Shown: positions 36,002 through 43,762 of the stretch, piece after piece
How the letters are laid out: every line of letters starts with the position of its first letter
How positions within the stretch are numbered: the stretch's first letter is position 1
NCBI RefSeq assembly: GCF_019042245.1
Contig: NZ_JAHQCX010000009.1
Span: 1-64,000 of the forward strand
Length of the DNA: 64,000 nucleotides
Reading direction: 5' to 3'
From: Diplocloster modestus
GTDB taxonomy: Bacteria > Bacillota > Clostridia > Lachnospirales > Lachnospiraceae
Made by a program: the position numbers and the translations under genes
The notes under the pieces: generated by a model
The model's database searches: none
What the model saw: only the letters and a program-made list of their open reading frames with translations
What the model was told of the DNA's origin: nothing

Positions 36002-36194
36002 GAGGGGACTGGCATCTTTCGGCAGTAACGCCAAAATCTTCAAGCAACTACGTGGAGAAAGGGGCCTGTCCCCGGATGCCGGTCTATCCGAAATTTAAAG
36101 GGCCTGTTTCCCCGGAGGTGTGGACTATTCCAGTCAACATCCGGGGACAGGCCCCTTTCTCTACGTAGTTGCTTGAAGGTTTTGGCATTACTGC
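36002..36194. repeat. Intergenic palindromic element, family 1 copy B
   Basis: Arms of 57 bases (36022-36078 and 36138-36194) differ at only three positions. The core CCTGTCCCCGGATG and the preceding GAGGGGACTGGC/TTTCGGCAG are shared with 2471-2600. The loop contains an extra partial copy of the GGGCCTGT...CCCCGG motif. The right arm ends 5 bases from the stop of the minus-strand LTA-synthase-like gene. Confidence 0.9.
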
Positions 36195-36199
36195 GTTTC

Positions 36200-37741
36200 T
36201 TATTCTTTACTGTATAAGAGCTCACTGTTATAAAATGTTGATTTAGAACTTAGCTCTTCATCTAATTTATCAATCCCATACTCCTGGATCAGGGTGGGCT
36301 GATCAGAGAAGAGGTTCACACCCAGCCCCAGCCGGTCTCCCTCGATCTGTATTCCCATACTGGCTAATGTAGTGGGGAACATATCCATCGTAGTGAATTC
36401 CCGGTTCTTTTCCGATACCGGTTCCGCCGCGGAATTCAAAATCGCGTTGTAGACACCTCGGGGATAAGATTCCGGCACGTCCTCACAAAAATCCATATCC
36501 ATGGTCAAGTGATCGCCGCTTAAAATGACGGTGGTATTTTCATAAAAATCCTGCTGCTGGATCCACTTAATGAACTCATTCACCTGTCTGCTGGAACAGG
36601 CGTAAACGTCCGCGTACTGGTCATCAAATTCATCCTCACAAAGAGGGCAGTAATACCCATCCTCAAAATGAGTATCGGCTGTCAGCATTGTAAAATTAAA
36701 GGGATCGTCTTTTTCAGAGATTTCCAGCAGCTGTTCTTTCGCATAATCAAACAGTTTGGAATCCTCATATCCCCACCACATATAATAGTCCTCGGGGATT
36801 TTCTTGTTTTCAATAGCGGAATAATAATCCCAGATTTCATAATTACCGTGCTGCTGGAAATAATTTTTTCTGCCTCCGAATACCACATCTGAACCGATAC
36901 ACAGATAATTTTTGTACCCGGCTTCGCCCAGAAGATCACCTAATCCTGTAACTCCCGGGAAGAATTCCTGGTACTCGGACATGCTGTTCATTCCGATCGG
37001 TATATTCAGCGGAAGCGCAGTAGTCTGGGCAAACATAGCGCCCATGGTCCAGGTAGTTCCGGTTGTGGGAATACCTCCCTGGAACTGATCGTTTCCGGAA
37101 AAACTGATGTTATCCCGGGCCAGCTGCGTCAGCTCAGGGATACAGTTATAATCGAAAGCACCGCCGTCCTCTTCGGACATAAAGGTGGTCTCCATGGATT
37201 CAAGGAATATGTAGATTAAATTCCGTTTCTGTTCCGGATAGGTTAAAAGATCATTGGACGGCCTGACATAATTTTCTTCAATAAATTTGGAACTGGTTGC
37301 CTGTGCCTTGATATAGGAGGTGAGGTCGATGGCATTGGCGCTGGATGTTACGGAGTAAACTAAAAACACCAGAGTCCCCAACATGACGACCGGTTTTAAA
37401 AAGCGCAGAGGAAAGAGTTTTAAGCGTTTCGTCTTTTCTCTGACGGAGAATTTGAGGCAGAGCCGGCAGTCCAACGATGAAACTTTCTCATTGATCGTTA
37501 AGAATACGATAATGACGAGCAGGACCGGCAATGTAAAAGTCAGGGACGGCAGCACACAGGTCCGGGCAAAATCTATAAAATAATCCGGATTTGTTCCTTC
37601 CAGCGGCATTTTTAAATGAAAAATAATTTCTTCGACGGAAATATTTCCGAATGTATCCAGCGCCCAGCCGGCGGCCAGGGAGACAAGCCTGGAAAGGAAG
37701 ATTAAAATGGTTACCAGAAAATAACTCAGTAATTTCTTCAT
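36200..37741 (-). CDS. LTA synthase-like phosphoglycerol transferase/sulfatase
   Basis: A 513-residue membrane enzyme of the alkaline-phosphatase superfamily. Membrane segments lie at about 5-25, 65-85 and 115-133, followed by an extracellular sulfatase-like domain from about 175. IFLESMETT and the nucleophile region GGIPTTGTTWTMG, with SGDHLTMDMD near the end, supply the metal and threonine sites. It probably transfers glycerol-phosphate or similar groups to a surface polymer. It has only three to four membrane helices where LtaS has five, so the exact substrate is uncertain. Its ATG overlaps the preceding small membrane gene (ATGA). Confidence 0.85.
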   Translation of the reverse strand: MKKLLSYFLVTILIFLSRLVSLAAGWALDTFGNISVEEIIFHLKMPLEGTNPDYFIDFARTCVLPSLTFTLPVLLVIIVFLTINEKVSSLDCRLCLKFSVREKTKRLKLFPLRFLKPVVMLGTLVFLVYSVTSSANAIDLTSYIKAQATSSKFIEENYVRPSNDLLTYPEQKRNLIYIFLESMETTFMSEEDGGAFDYNCIPELTQLARDNISFSGNDQFQGGIPTTGTTWTMGAMFAQTTALPLNIPIGMNSMSEYQEFFPGVTGLGDLLGEAGYKNYLCIGSDVVFGGRKNYFQQHGNYEIWDYYSAIENKKIPEDYYMWWGYEDSKLFDYAKEQLLEISEKDDPFNFTMLTADTHFEDGYYCPLCEDEFDDQYADVYACSSRQVNEFIKWIQQQDFYENTTVILSGDHLTMDMDFCEDVPESYPRGVYNAILNSAAEPVSEKNREFTTMDMFPTTLASMGIQIEGDRLGLGVNLFSDQPTLIQEYGIDKLDEELSSKSTFYNSELLYSKE

Positions 37742-38085
37742 TTCTTTTTTTCCTGCTCCTCTACAGAGATTTTAATTTTAAACTGCATATACTTCCGGAA
37801 AAACTTAGCGATCAGAGCTGTCAGAATCGAAACCCCTGAAACCAGCAGCAGATAACGCTGCGACAGGAACGCGTCATTCAACTGACCGTAGGAAGCGGTT
37901 GATTCAATAGGAAACAGAAGTTCAAAGATAACAATTGATATAATATTATTAATCGTACAGAAAACCCCATATTTTATGATGATATTGTATAGACTGTACT
38001 TTCTGGCAGCTTCCGAATCCTCCAGCGCGTCATAGACAGCCAGAGACAGGACGGAAGGGAAGAAAAGACAAAAAAAAGTAAACAC
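37738..38085 (-). CDS. Small membrane protein preceding the LTA synthase-like gene
   Basis: A 115-residue protein with three hydrophobic segments (about 1-17, 38-58 and 78-98) and a basic, Lys-rich tail. The GTG at 38085 is favoured because AGGTAGG lies 8 bases upstream; the GTG at 38094 overlaps that site. It overlaps the LTA-synthase-like gene by 4 bases and is likely co-translated. The function is unknown; it may supply the membrane helices the shorter synthase lacks, which is speculation. Confidence 0.65.
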   Translation of the reverse strand: MFTFFCLFFPSVLSLAVYDALEDSEAARKYSLYNIIIKYGVFCTINNIISIVIFELLFPIESTASYGQLNDAFLSQRYLLLVSGVSILTALIAKFFRKYMQFKIKISVEEQEKKK

Positions 38086-38146
38086 TCGAAACACCTACCT
38101 TAACTATGTATTATTTTAAACTGCTTCTTTACCAATCCATAAAACG

Positions 38147-38250
38147 GAGTTTCGCTTGCGAAACTCTCCGCCTGCGGCGGGCCGCGTAAGCGGCATCTTC
38201 CTTTCCGCCGCAGTCCGATCCCGCGGAGCGCTTTCCTATGAAATTAAAAA
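38147..38250. other. Hairpin-rich stretch upstream of the small membrane protein
   Basis: GAGTTTCGCTTGCGAAACTC at 38147-38166 is a perfect hairpin, followed by a GC-rich segment and then GCTTTCCTATGAAATTAAAA at 38231-38247, the motif that also borders the dispersed element at 9588. Confidence 0.45.
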
Positions 38251-38288
38251 AGCAAACCTACTTTAATACACATCTATGCAGGTTTGCC
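38245..38288 (-). terminator. Terminator of the tRNA pair
   Basis: On the minus strand GCAAACCTGC pairs with GTAGGTTTGC and is followed by TTTTTT, just beyond the last tRNA. Confidence 0.85.
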
Positions 38289-38295
38289 TGTTGAG

Positions 38296-38368
38296 TGGAG
38301 ACGAAGGGATTCGAACCCTCGACCTACGCGTTGCGAACGCGTCGCTCTCCCAACTGAGCCACGCCCCC
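38296..38368 (-). tRNA. tRNA-Ala (anticodon CGC)
   Basis: A 73-base cloverleaf with acceptor GGGGGCG/CGTCTCC including the G3-U70 pair that marks alanine tRNA, D-arm GCTC-AGTTGGGA-GAGC, and anticodon loop TTCGCAA giving CGC. The T-arm is GAGGG-TTCGAAT-CCCTT. CCA is not encoded. It is read by spurious translation as a conserved 'protein', which should be ignored. Confidence 0.93.
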
Positions 38369-38385
38369 AGATCCTCACAAAAGTA

Positions 38386-38458
38386 TGGAGACAACGGGGC
38401 TCGAACCCATGACCTCTCGCACGTCAAGCGAACGCTCTCCCAGCTGAGCTATGCCTCC
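38386..38458 (-). tRNA. tRNA-Val (anticodon GAC)
   Basis: A 73-base cloverleaf with acceptor GGAGGCA/TGTCTCC, D-arm GCTC-AGCTGGGA-GAGC, anticodon loop TTGACGT giving GAC, and T-arm TGGG-TTCGAGC-CCCG. It lies 17 bases upstream of tRNA-Ala on the same strand. CCA is not encoded. Confidence 0.93.
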
Positions 38459-38604
38459 ATGCCTAATATTGTAACATTTTTTTACAAAATTGCAACAAGA
38501 ATTTAACTGAAAAATAACAAAAATCCGGGCCAATATCTGGAAAGGCCCTTCAACCCCCATAAAATAAAGGGTTTTCCAACTAAAAAAATTGATTTTTCAA
38601 TACA

Positions 38605-38633
38605 TTGCATATCCACAGTAGAAATCTTATAAT
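38605..38633 (+). promoter_or_regulatory. Sigma-A promoter of the DUF2804 gene
   Basis: TTGCAT at 38605-38610, 17 bases, TATAAT at 38628-38633. Confidence 0.75.
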
Positions 38634-38689
38634 AGTAATAACAGCAAAACCTACTATGAAACATGATCTATGAGTCAGGAGGGAAGTCC

Positions 38690-39712
38690 ATGAGAAATCA
38701 CGAGGTTACAACAAAACAGCCGCTTTTAAAAGAAGACGGATCCCTGCGGGAACCCGGTTGGTCCCGTCAATTGCTTCAGATTTATGACCGGACCCGGATC
38801 AAAGCGCCCAAATTCAGGATCAAAGAATGGGATTACTATTTGATTACAGCTAAAGATTACGCCGTAGCCTTCACCATCTCTGATGACGGCTACATCGGGC
38901 TCCAGTCCGTATCCCTTCTGGATTTTACGAAATCCTGGGAGCATACGCAGACGATCCTCAACGTCTGTCCCATGGGGCGGCTCAAGCTTCCCGCCACCTC
39001 CGAAGAGGGCACGACGCAATACCATGACAAACGCCTGCACTTAAAATATACCGTGAAGCCCGGACGCAGAAGAATACAGTGTGAATTCCAGAACTTTCTG
39101 GATGGAAAGCCTTTTGCCTGTGACATAGCGCTGGAACAGCCGGACATGGACACCATGGTAATCGCAACCCCCTGGAAAGAAAAAAAGACCGCCTTCTACT
39201 ACAATCAAAAGATAAACTGCATGCCGGCCTCCGGAAAGGCCATCTATGACGGTCAGGAATACCTCTTCAATCCAAAAACTGATTTTGCTACTCTGGACTG
39301 GGGCAGAGGTGTGTGGACCTATGATAACCTCTGGTACTGGGGAACCGGAAACGGTCTGGTGAACAACCTTCCCTTCGGCTTCAACATCGGTTACGGCTTT
39401 GGGGATACCAGCGCCGCCAGCGAAAACATCTTTTATTACAATGGAACCTCACACAAACTGGATGACATAGAATTCCACGTTCCCGGAGACAGCTACTTAA
39501 AGCCCTGGACGTTTACCTCCAGCGACAGCCGCTTCGAGATGGATTTCAAACCCATTCTGGACCGGGCCGCGAAAGTATCCGCTCTAGTCATCGAAACCGA
39601 CCAGCACCAGGTATTCGGCCATCTCTCCGGGAGAGCAGTCCTGGACGACGGCTCTGCCCTGGAGGTCAAAGATATCCTCTGCGCCTGCGAGGTGGTACAT
39701 AATCGGTATTGA
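38690..39712 (+). CDS. DUF2804 domain protein
   Basis: A 340-residue soluble protein of the DUF2804 family: the N-terminal QPLLKEDGSLREPGW, RIKEWDYYLIT and GYIGLQSVSLLDF, and later LDWGRGVWTYDNLWYWGTGNG and INLPFGFNIGYGFGDTSAASENIFYYNG-like segments. The fold resembles lipocalin-like beta-barrels (AttH group), but no activity is established. AGGAGG lies 8 bases before the ATG at 38690. It is monocistronic, between the tRNA pair and the leuA T-box. Confidence 0.85.
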   Translation: MRNHEVTTKQPLLKEDGSLREPGWSRQLLQIYDRTRIKAPKFRIKEWDYYLITAKDYAVAFTISDDGYIGLQSVSLLDFTKSWEHTQTILNVCPMGRLKLPATSEEGTTQYHDKRLHLKYTVKPGRRRIQCEFQNFLDGKPFACDIALEQPDMDTMVIATPWKEKKTAFYYNQKINCMPASGKAIYDGQEYLFNPKTDFATLDWGRGVWTYDNLWYWGTGNGLVNNLPFGFNIGYGFGDTSAASENIFYYNGTSHKLDDIEFHVPGDSYLKPWTFTSSDSRFEMDFKPILDRAAKVSALVIETDQHQVFGHLSGRAVLDDGSALEVKDILCACEVVHNRY

Positions 39713-39760
39713 TCTTTCAGAGGGCCGCAACTCCAAAATGACCGAATCGGGAAAAATTAG

Positions 39761-39789
39761 TTGACAATTCATCTTAAGAGTGGTAACCT
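39761..39789 (+). promoter_or_regulatory. Promoter of the leuA T-box transcript
   Basis: TTGACA at 39761-39766, 17 bases, TAACCT at 39784-39789. The -10 box is poor. Confidence 0.55.
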
Positions 39790-39794
39790 TAATG

Positions 39795-40102
39795 CAAGTT
39801 ACATAACTGAAATGCGTTGATGAGGAGTATTACTTTCATTTCTGAGTCCAGAGAGTTGTTGGCCGGTGCGAAACAACAGAGGGAATGATGGGAACTGTCC
39901 CCGGAGCGGCTGCCCGAAATCCTGAGAGGGAAAGTAGATGCAGACGGAATCCCGACCGTTATACAGGGAGGAATATAAGGTGGAAAACACCCGTATTCTA
40001 TGGAGCGGTGAAGAGTTTCTTCACAAACAGAGTGGTACCGCGTAAGACATAGTCTTTCGTCTCTGACAGGCAGCTGGCCTGTTAGGAACGGAAGGCTTTT
40101 TT
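39795..40102 (+). ncRNA. T-box riboswitch, leucine specific
   Basis: Stem I landmarks GAGGAGTA, AGAGAG and GGTGCGA are followed by GAA-CTG-TCC, which places the Leu codon CTG at 39895-39897 as specifier. The T-box AGTGGTACCGCG is at 40031-40042. The terminator follows at 40051-40102. It controls leuA. Confidence 0.9.
40051..40102 (+). terminator. T-box-controlled terminator of leuA
   Basis: AGTCTTTCGT and AACGGAAGGCT can pair, followed by six T. Confidence 0.75.
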
Positions 40103-40172
40103 AATTGTGAATGACAGACGCGCAGGATCAGTGAGCGTAATGAAAACGAAAATAAGAAAAGGAGAGAGAAGC

Positions 40173-41825
40173 ATGAAGAATTTTGAAAAGTATACGAGGC
40201 AATATTTTATGCCGCCGGTAGAGTGTATGGATTGGGCGAAGAAAGATCATATTGATAAGGCTCCGGTCTGGTGCAGCGTGGACCTGCGGGATGGAAACCA
40301 GGCGTTGATCGTGCCTATGAGTCTGGAGCAGAAGGTGGAATTCTTCCAGCTGCTGGTAAAAATCGGATTTAAGGAGATCGAAGTGGGATTTCCGGCTGCT
40401 TCTGAGACGGAATATCAGTTCCTTCGTACCCTGATCGAGCGTGACCTGATCCCGGAGGATGTGACGGTTCAGGTACTGACTCAGGCCCGGGAGCATATTA
40501 TCCGCAAGACCTTCGAAGCCCTGGAGGGGTGCCCCAGAGCGGTGGTCCATGTATATAATTCTACATCGGTTGCACAGCGGGAACAGGTATTTAAGAAGTC
40601 AAAAGAGGAGATCATCAAGATCGCGGTGGACGGTGCGAAGCTGCTTCAGGATCTGGCCAATGAGACGGACGGAAACTTCGCTTTTGAATATAGCCCGGAG
40701 AGTTTTTCCGGAACGGAGATGGAGTTTGCTCTGGATATCTGTAACGCGGTATTGGATGTGTGGAAACCTACAGCGGATAACAAGGCGATCATTAATCTTC
40801 CTGTGACTGTGGAACATGCGATGCCTCATGTGTACGCCAGCCAGATTGAATATATGTGTAAGAATATGAAGTACCGGGAAAATGTAGTCGTTTCTCTGCA
40901 TCCTCATAATGACAGAGGCTGCGGCGTGGCGGATTCCGAGATGGGAATCCTGGCAGGAGCCGACCGGATCGAGGGAACCTTATTTGGAAACGGCGAGCGC
41001 ACCGGAAATGTGGATATCGTGACTCTTGCGTTAAATATGTTTTCCCAGGGAGTGGATCCCGGACTGGATTTTTCCAATATGCCTGAGATCTGCGAGGCTT
41101 ATGAGAAGCTTACGGATATGCACGTGGATGTGCGTAATCCTTACAGCGGTGCTCTGGTATTCGCCGCATTCTCCGGTTCGCATCAGGATGCGATAGCCAA
41201 GGGCATGAAGTTCCGGGAGGAAAAGGAGTGCGGATACTGGACCGTTCCTTATCTGCCCATCGATCCCAAGGACGTGGGACGCAGTTACGACGGCGATGTG
41301 ATCCGTATCAACAGCCAGTCCGGCAAGGGCGGTGTCGGATACATCCTGGAGAACAATTACGGACTGAACCTGCCGCCGAAGATGAGAGAGGCGGTCAGCT
41401 ACATGGTCAAAGGTGTTTCCGACCATACCCACAAAGAACTGCAGCCCAGGGAGATCTTCGATCTGTTCAAGGAGAAATACGAAGATATCACACAGCCCTA
41501 CAATGTGGAAGAAAGCCACTTTATCCAGAAGAACGGAATTACGGCGTTTGTTACTTCCACCTACAACTGGATCGAGCATGAGTCCCAGGCTTCCGGAAAC
41601 GGCCGTCTGGACGCGGTCAGCAATGCGTTAAAGAAACAATATGGATTAAATTACGAGCTTGTTACCTATCAGGAGCATGCACTAGAGAAGAGTTCCAGTT
41701 CCAAGGCGATCGCCTATGTGGGAGTTCAGTGGCCCAATGGAAACATTTCCTGGGGCGCCGGCGTGGACCCAGATATTATTAAGGCATCGATCAACGCACT
41801 GGTAACCGCTATTAATAATCATTAA
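40173..41825 (+). CDS. leuA: 2-isopropylmalate synthase
   Basis: Condenses acetyl-CoA with 2-oxoisovalerate, the first committed step of leucine synthesis. The 550-residue protein is of the long LeuA type: a TIM-barrel with DLRDGNQAL near 45, SLHPHNDRGCGVADSE near 245 and GNGERTGNVD near 280, then linker and C-terminal leucine-binding regulatory domain (about 430-550). The start at 40173 follows AAGGAGAG by 6 bases; upstream in-frame ATGs have no site. A leucine T-box precedes it. Both feedback by leucine and T-box control are therefore expected. Confidence 0.94.
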   Translation: MKNFEKYTRQYFMPPVECMDWAKKDHIDKAPVWCSVDLRDGNQALIVPMSLEQKVEFFQLLVKIGFKEIEVGFPAASETEYQFLRTLIERDLIPEDVTVQVLTQAREHIIRKTFEALEGCPRAVVHVYNSTSVAQREQVFKKSKEEIIKIAVDGAKLLQDLANETDGNFAFEYSPESFSGTEMEFALDICNAVLDVWKPTADNKAIINLPVTVEHAMPHVYASQIEYMCKNMKYRENVVVSLHPHNDRGCGVADSEMGILAGADRIEGTLFGNGERTGNVDIVTLALNMFSQGVDPGLDFSNMPEICEAYEKLTDMHVDVRNPYSGALVFAAFSGSHQDAIAKGMKFREEKECGYWTVPYLPIDPKDVGRSYDGDVIRINSQSGKGGVGYILENNYGLNLPPKMREAVSYMVKGVSDHTHKELQPREIFDLFKEKYEDITQPYNVEESHFIQKNGITAFVTSTYNWIEHESQASGNGRLDAVSNALKKQYGLNYELVTYQEHALEKSSSSKAIAYVGVQWPNGNISWGAGVDPDIIKASINALVTAINNH

Positions 41826-41885
41826 TTCCGGTTAACCTTGTGATTTTTTGGATAAAATACCTCTAAAACGATCAAAGATTAAAAA

Positions 41886-41930
41886 AAGAGAGAAAAAGTT
41901 TATTTTGTTGAAACTTTTTCTCTCTTTTTA
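41886..41930 (+). terminator. Intrinsic terminator after leuA, overlapping an ECF promoter
   Basis: AGAGAGAAAAAGTTT pairs with AAACTTTTTCTCTCT, followed by TTTT. The right arm is also the -35 and spacer of the promoter at 41908-41938. Confidence 0.85.
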
Positions 41931-41938
41931 GCATCTAA
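41908..41938 (+). promoter_or_regulatory. ECF-type promoter of the second SigV-like operon
   Basis: GAAAC at 41910-41914, 17 bases, CATCTAA at 41932-41938. It differs from the other two by A for G in the -10, but the spacing is identical. It ends 32 bases before the first start codon. Confidence 0.68.
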
Positions 41939-41970
41939 TTAGTAGAAAGTAAAATAAGGAGGCAGACCGA

Positions 41971-42306
41971 ATGAGACGAAGAAAAATGCATATGTATGAA
42001 GCACTCGTAAACTATGTTCAAATCCATAGAAGTGATTTCCTTAAGGCTGCTGCGGACTTTCTGCTTGATCCGAGGGATGTGGAGGAGGCCGTGAACCGCG
42101 CGGTTTCCAAAAGCTTTGATAAATTTAAAAAATTAAAAAATCAAGATCAGATAGGAAGCTGGTTTATGGGAATTCTAAAAGAAGAATGCGAACTGATCAA
42201 TAAGAATAACGGAAATAAAAAAAAGGCAGAGTCCGATACGGACTGGGAATTTCCAATTACAGAAGGTGCCTTCTTTAATAAGGAATACCGGCTGATCCGC
42301 ATCTGA
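41971..42306 (+). CDS. Sigma2-only paralogue of the downstream ECF sigma factor
   Basis: A 111-residue protein that aligns without gaps to the first two thirds of the sigma factor encoded next: MRRRKMHMYEALVNYVQ against MRGKKTEVYEQLISYIQ, then DPRDVEEAVNRAVSKSFDKF against NPEDAMDAVQNAVCKALEKY, and DWEFPITEGAFFNKEYRL against TWDVPTTDGIFSEEDYQL. It stops just before region 4, so it lacks the -35-recognition domain. AAGGAGG precedes the ATG. Many region 2 core-contact residues have changed. It could be a decaying duplicate or a regulator that titrates core polymerase or the anti-sigma factor. Confidence 0.78.
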   Translation: MRRRKMHMYEALVNYVQIHRSDFLKAAADFLLDPRDVEEAVNRAVSKSFDKFKKLKNQDQIGSWFMGILKEECELINKNNGNKKKAESDTDWEFPITEGAFFNKEYRLIRI

Positions 42307-42337
42307 AAGTCCGCAGCAAAGGAGGAAACCAATCGAT

Positions 42338-42841
42338 ATGAGGGGTAAGAAAACAGAAGTGTATGAACAGTTGATCTCATATATCCAGGGACATCAGACA
42401 GATTTCTACCGGATCGCAGTCAGTTATCTGAAAAATCCGGAGGATGCTATGGATGCCGTACAGAACGCTGTCTGCAAGGCTTTGGAAAAATACAGGACGA
42501 TTCGCCAGCCTGAATTTCTGAAGACCTGGTTCTACCGGATACTGGTAAATGAATGCCAGATGGTGTTAAGGGACAGAAAAAAAGAAGTGCTCACAGACGA
42601 AGAGGACACATGGGATGTACCGACCACGGATGGTATCTTTTCCGAGGAGGACTATCAGTTGTATCAGGAAGTGATGCTGCTTCCGGAAAAGCTGAAAACA
42701 GTGATTCTGCTTCGATTTTATGAAGACATGACGTTAAAGGAGATCGCGGATATTACGGAAACAAATCTTAGTACAGTAAAAACAAGGTTATATCAGGCAC
42801 TCAAAATACTTAAAATTCAAATCGAGGGGGATTTCTTATGA
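42338..42841 (+). CDS. ECF sigma factor, second SigV-like
   Basis: A 167-residue sigma factor with region 2 (YRIAVSYLKNPEDAMDAVQNAVCKALEKYRTI) and region 4 (TVILLRFYEDMTLKEIADITETNLSTVKTRLYQALKILK). Its partner, which starts inside its stop codon (ATGA), is an RsiV-like membrane protein. It is paralogous to the sigma factor at 26.5 kb. AAAGGAGG is about 15 bases before the ATG. The operon has an ECF-type promoter close to that of the first system, so cross-recognition is plausible. Confidence 0.9.
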   Translation: MRGKKTEVYEQLISYIQGHQTDFYRIAVSYLKNPEDAMDAVQNAVCKALEKYRTIRQPEFLKTWFYRILVNECQMVLRDRKKEVLTDEEDTWDVPTTDGIFSEEDYQLYQEVMLLPEKLKTVILLRFYEDMTLKEIADITETNLSTVKTRLYQALKILKIQIEGDFL

Positions 42842-43719
42842 GAAATATCGAAAATACCATGCCAATCTACGAAGCGCAGACACCGCCGCCAGAAATGAGT
42901 GACCGCATCAATCTGGAGATCGCAAAATCAAAAAGAAGGCGTAAGGCCCGGTCCAGGCACGGTATAATGAAAATAGCAGGAGCCATGGCCGCCTGCCTGG
43001 CTGTATTTACCATTCTGTTAAATACAAACCAGAGCTTCGCCATGGCCGCATCCGGAATCCCGGTAGTAGGTTCCGTGGCCAGAGTGCTTACCTTCCGGTC
43101 TTATGAAGAGAAGACCGCGGACCAGGAACTGAAGGTGGAGATACCGGAGGTAGTTCCGCAGGAAAGCGCGGCCGGCGGCCAGGTGAAGGACTATACCCTG
43201 AAGGTGAACCAGATGATCCAGGAAAAGGTGGATCAGTTTGTGGAGGAATCTAAGCAGCGGGTACAGGAATATAAGGAAGCATTTATCGCCACAGGCGGGA
43301 CGGAAGAGGAATTTGGAGAACATGATATCAAGTCCTCCGTGACATACGATGTAAAGCTGCAGAAGGACAATATCCTGTCCTTTGTGATTATGACCAGTGA
43401 AAACTGGGTCAGCGCCTATAATCAGGATTACTATTTTAATATGGATCTGAATACAGGTAAGGATATTACTCTGGACGCGGTACTGGGAGATAATTATGTG
43501 CAGACTGCCAATGAAAGCATTCTACGGCAGATGAAGGAACGCACCGAACAGAACCCGGATTATACGTATTTTACGGCAGAAGAAGGCGGATTCGAGACCA
43601 TCGGACCGGACACCAGCTTCTACATCAACGAAAAAGGCAACCCGGTTGTGGTATTTGCAAAATATGAGGTCGCTCCGGGATTCATGGGTACCCAGGAGTT
43701 TGAGATCGAGAAACCTTAA
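42838..43719 (+). CDS. RsiV-like anti-sigma factor, second copy
   Basis: A 293-residue single-pass membrane protein: cytosolic part to about residue 40 (with a basic KSKRRRKARSRH stretch), membrane helix (about 43-60), the segment FAMAASGIPVVGSVARVLTFRSYEE shared with the first copy, and a C-terminal DUF3298 domain (SFYINEKGNPVVVFAKYEVAPGFMG). It is expected to be the regulator of the sigma factor immediately upstream. The stop codon lies in a 15-base tandem duplication (GAGAAACCTTAAGGC). Confidence 0.87.
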   Translation: MRNIENTMPIYEAQTPPPEMSDRINLEIAKSKRRRKARSRHGIMKIAGAMAACLAVFTILLNTNQSFAMAASGIPVVGSVARVLTFRSYEEKTADQELKVEIPEVVPQESAAGGQVKDYTLKVNQMIQEKVDQFVEESKQRVQEYKEAFIATGGTEEEFGEHDIKSSVTYDVKLQKDNILSFVIMTSENWVSAYNQDYYFNMDLNTGKDITLDAVLGDNYVQTANESILRQMKERTEQNPDYTYFTAEEGGFETIGPDTSFYINEKGNPVVVFAKYEVAPGFMGTQEFEIEKP

Positions 43720-43762
43720 GGCGAGAAACTTTAAGGCAAGAACCGGGTGTGAGGGCAGACTT

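Noticed and set aside
36040-36225. Open frame on the minus strand after the LTA-synthase-like gene
   Set aside because: It lies in the family 1 palindrome and overlaps the end of the real gene.
38276-38506. Open frame containing GARTHDLSHVKRTLSQLSYAS-like sequence
   Set aside because: This is the well-known false protein produced by translating tRNA genes in reverse; it lies over tRNA-Ala and tRNA-Val.
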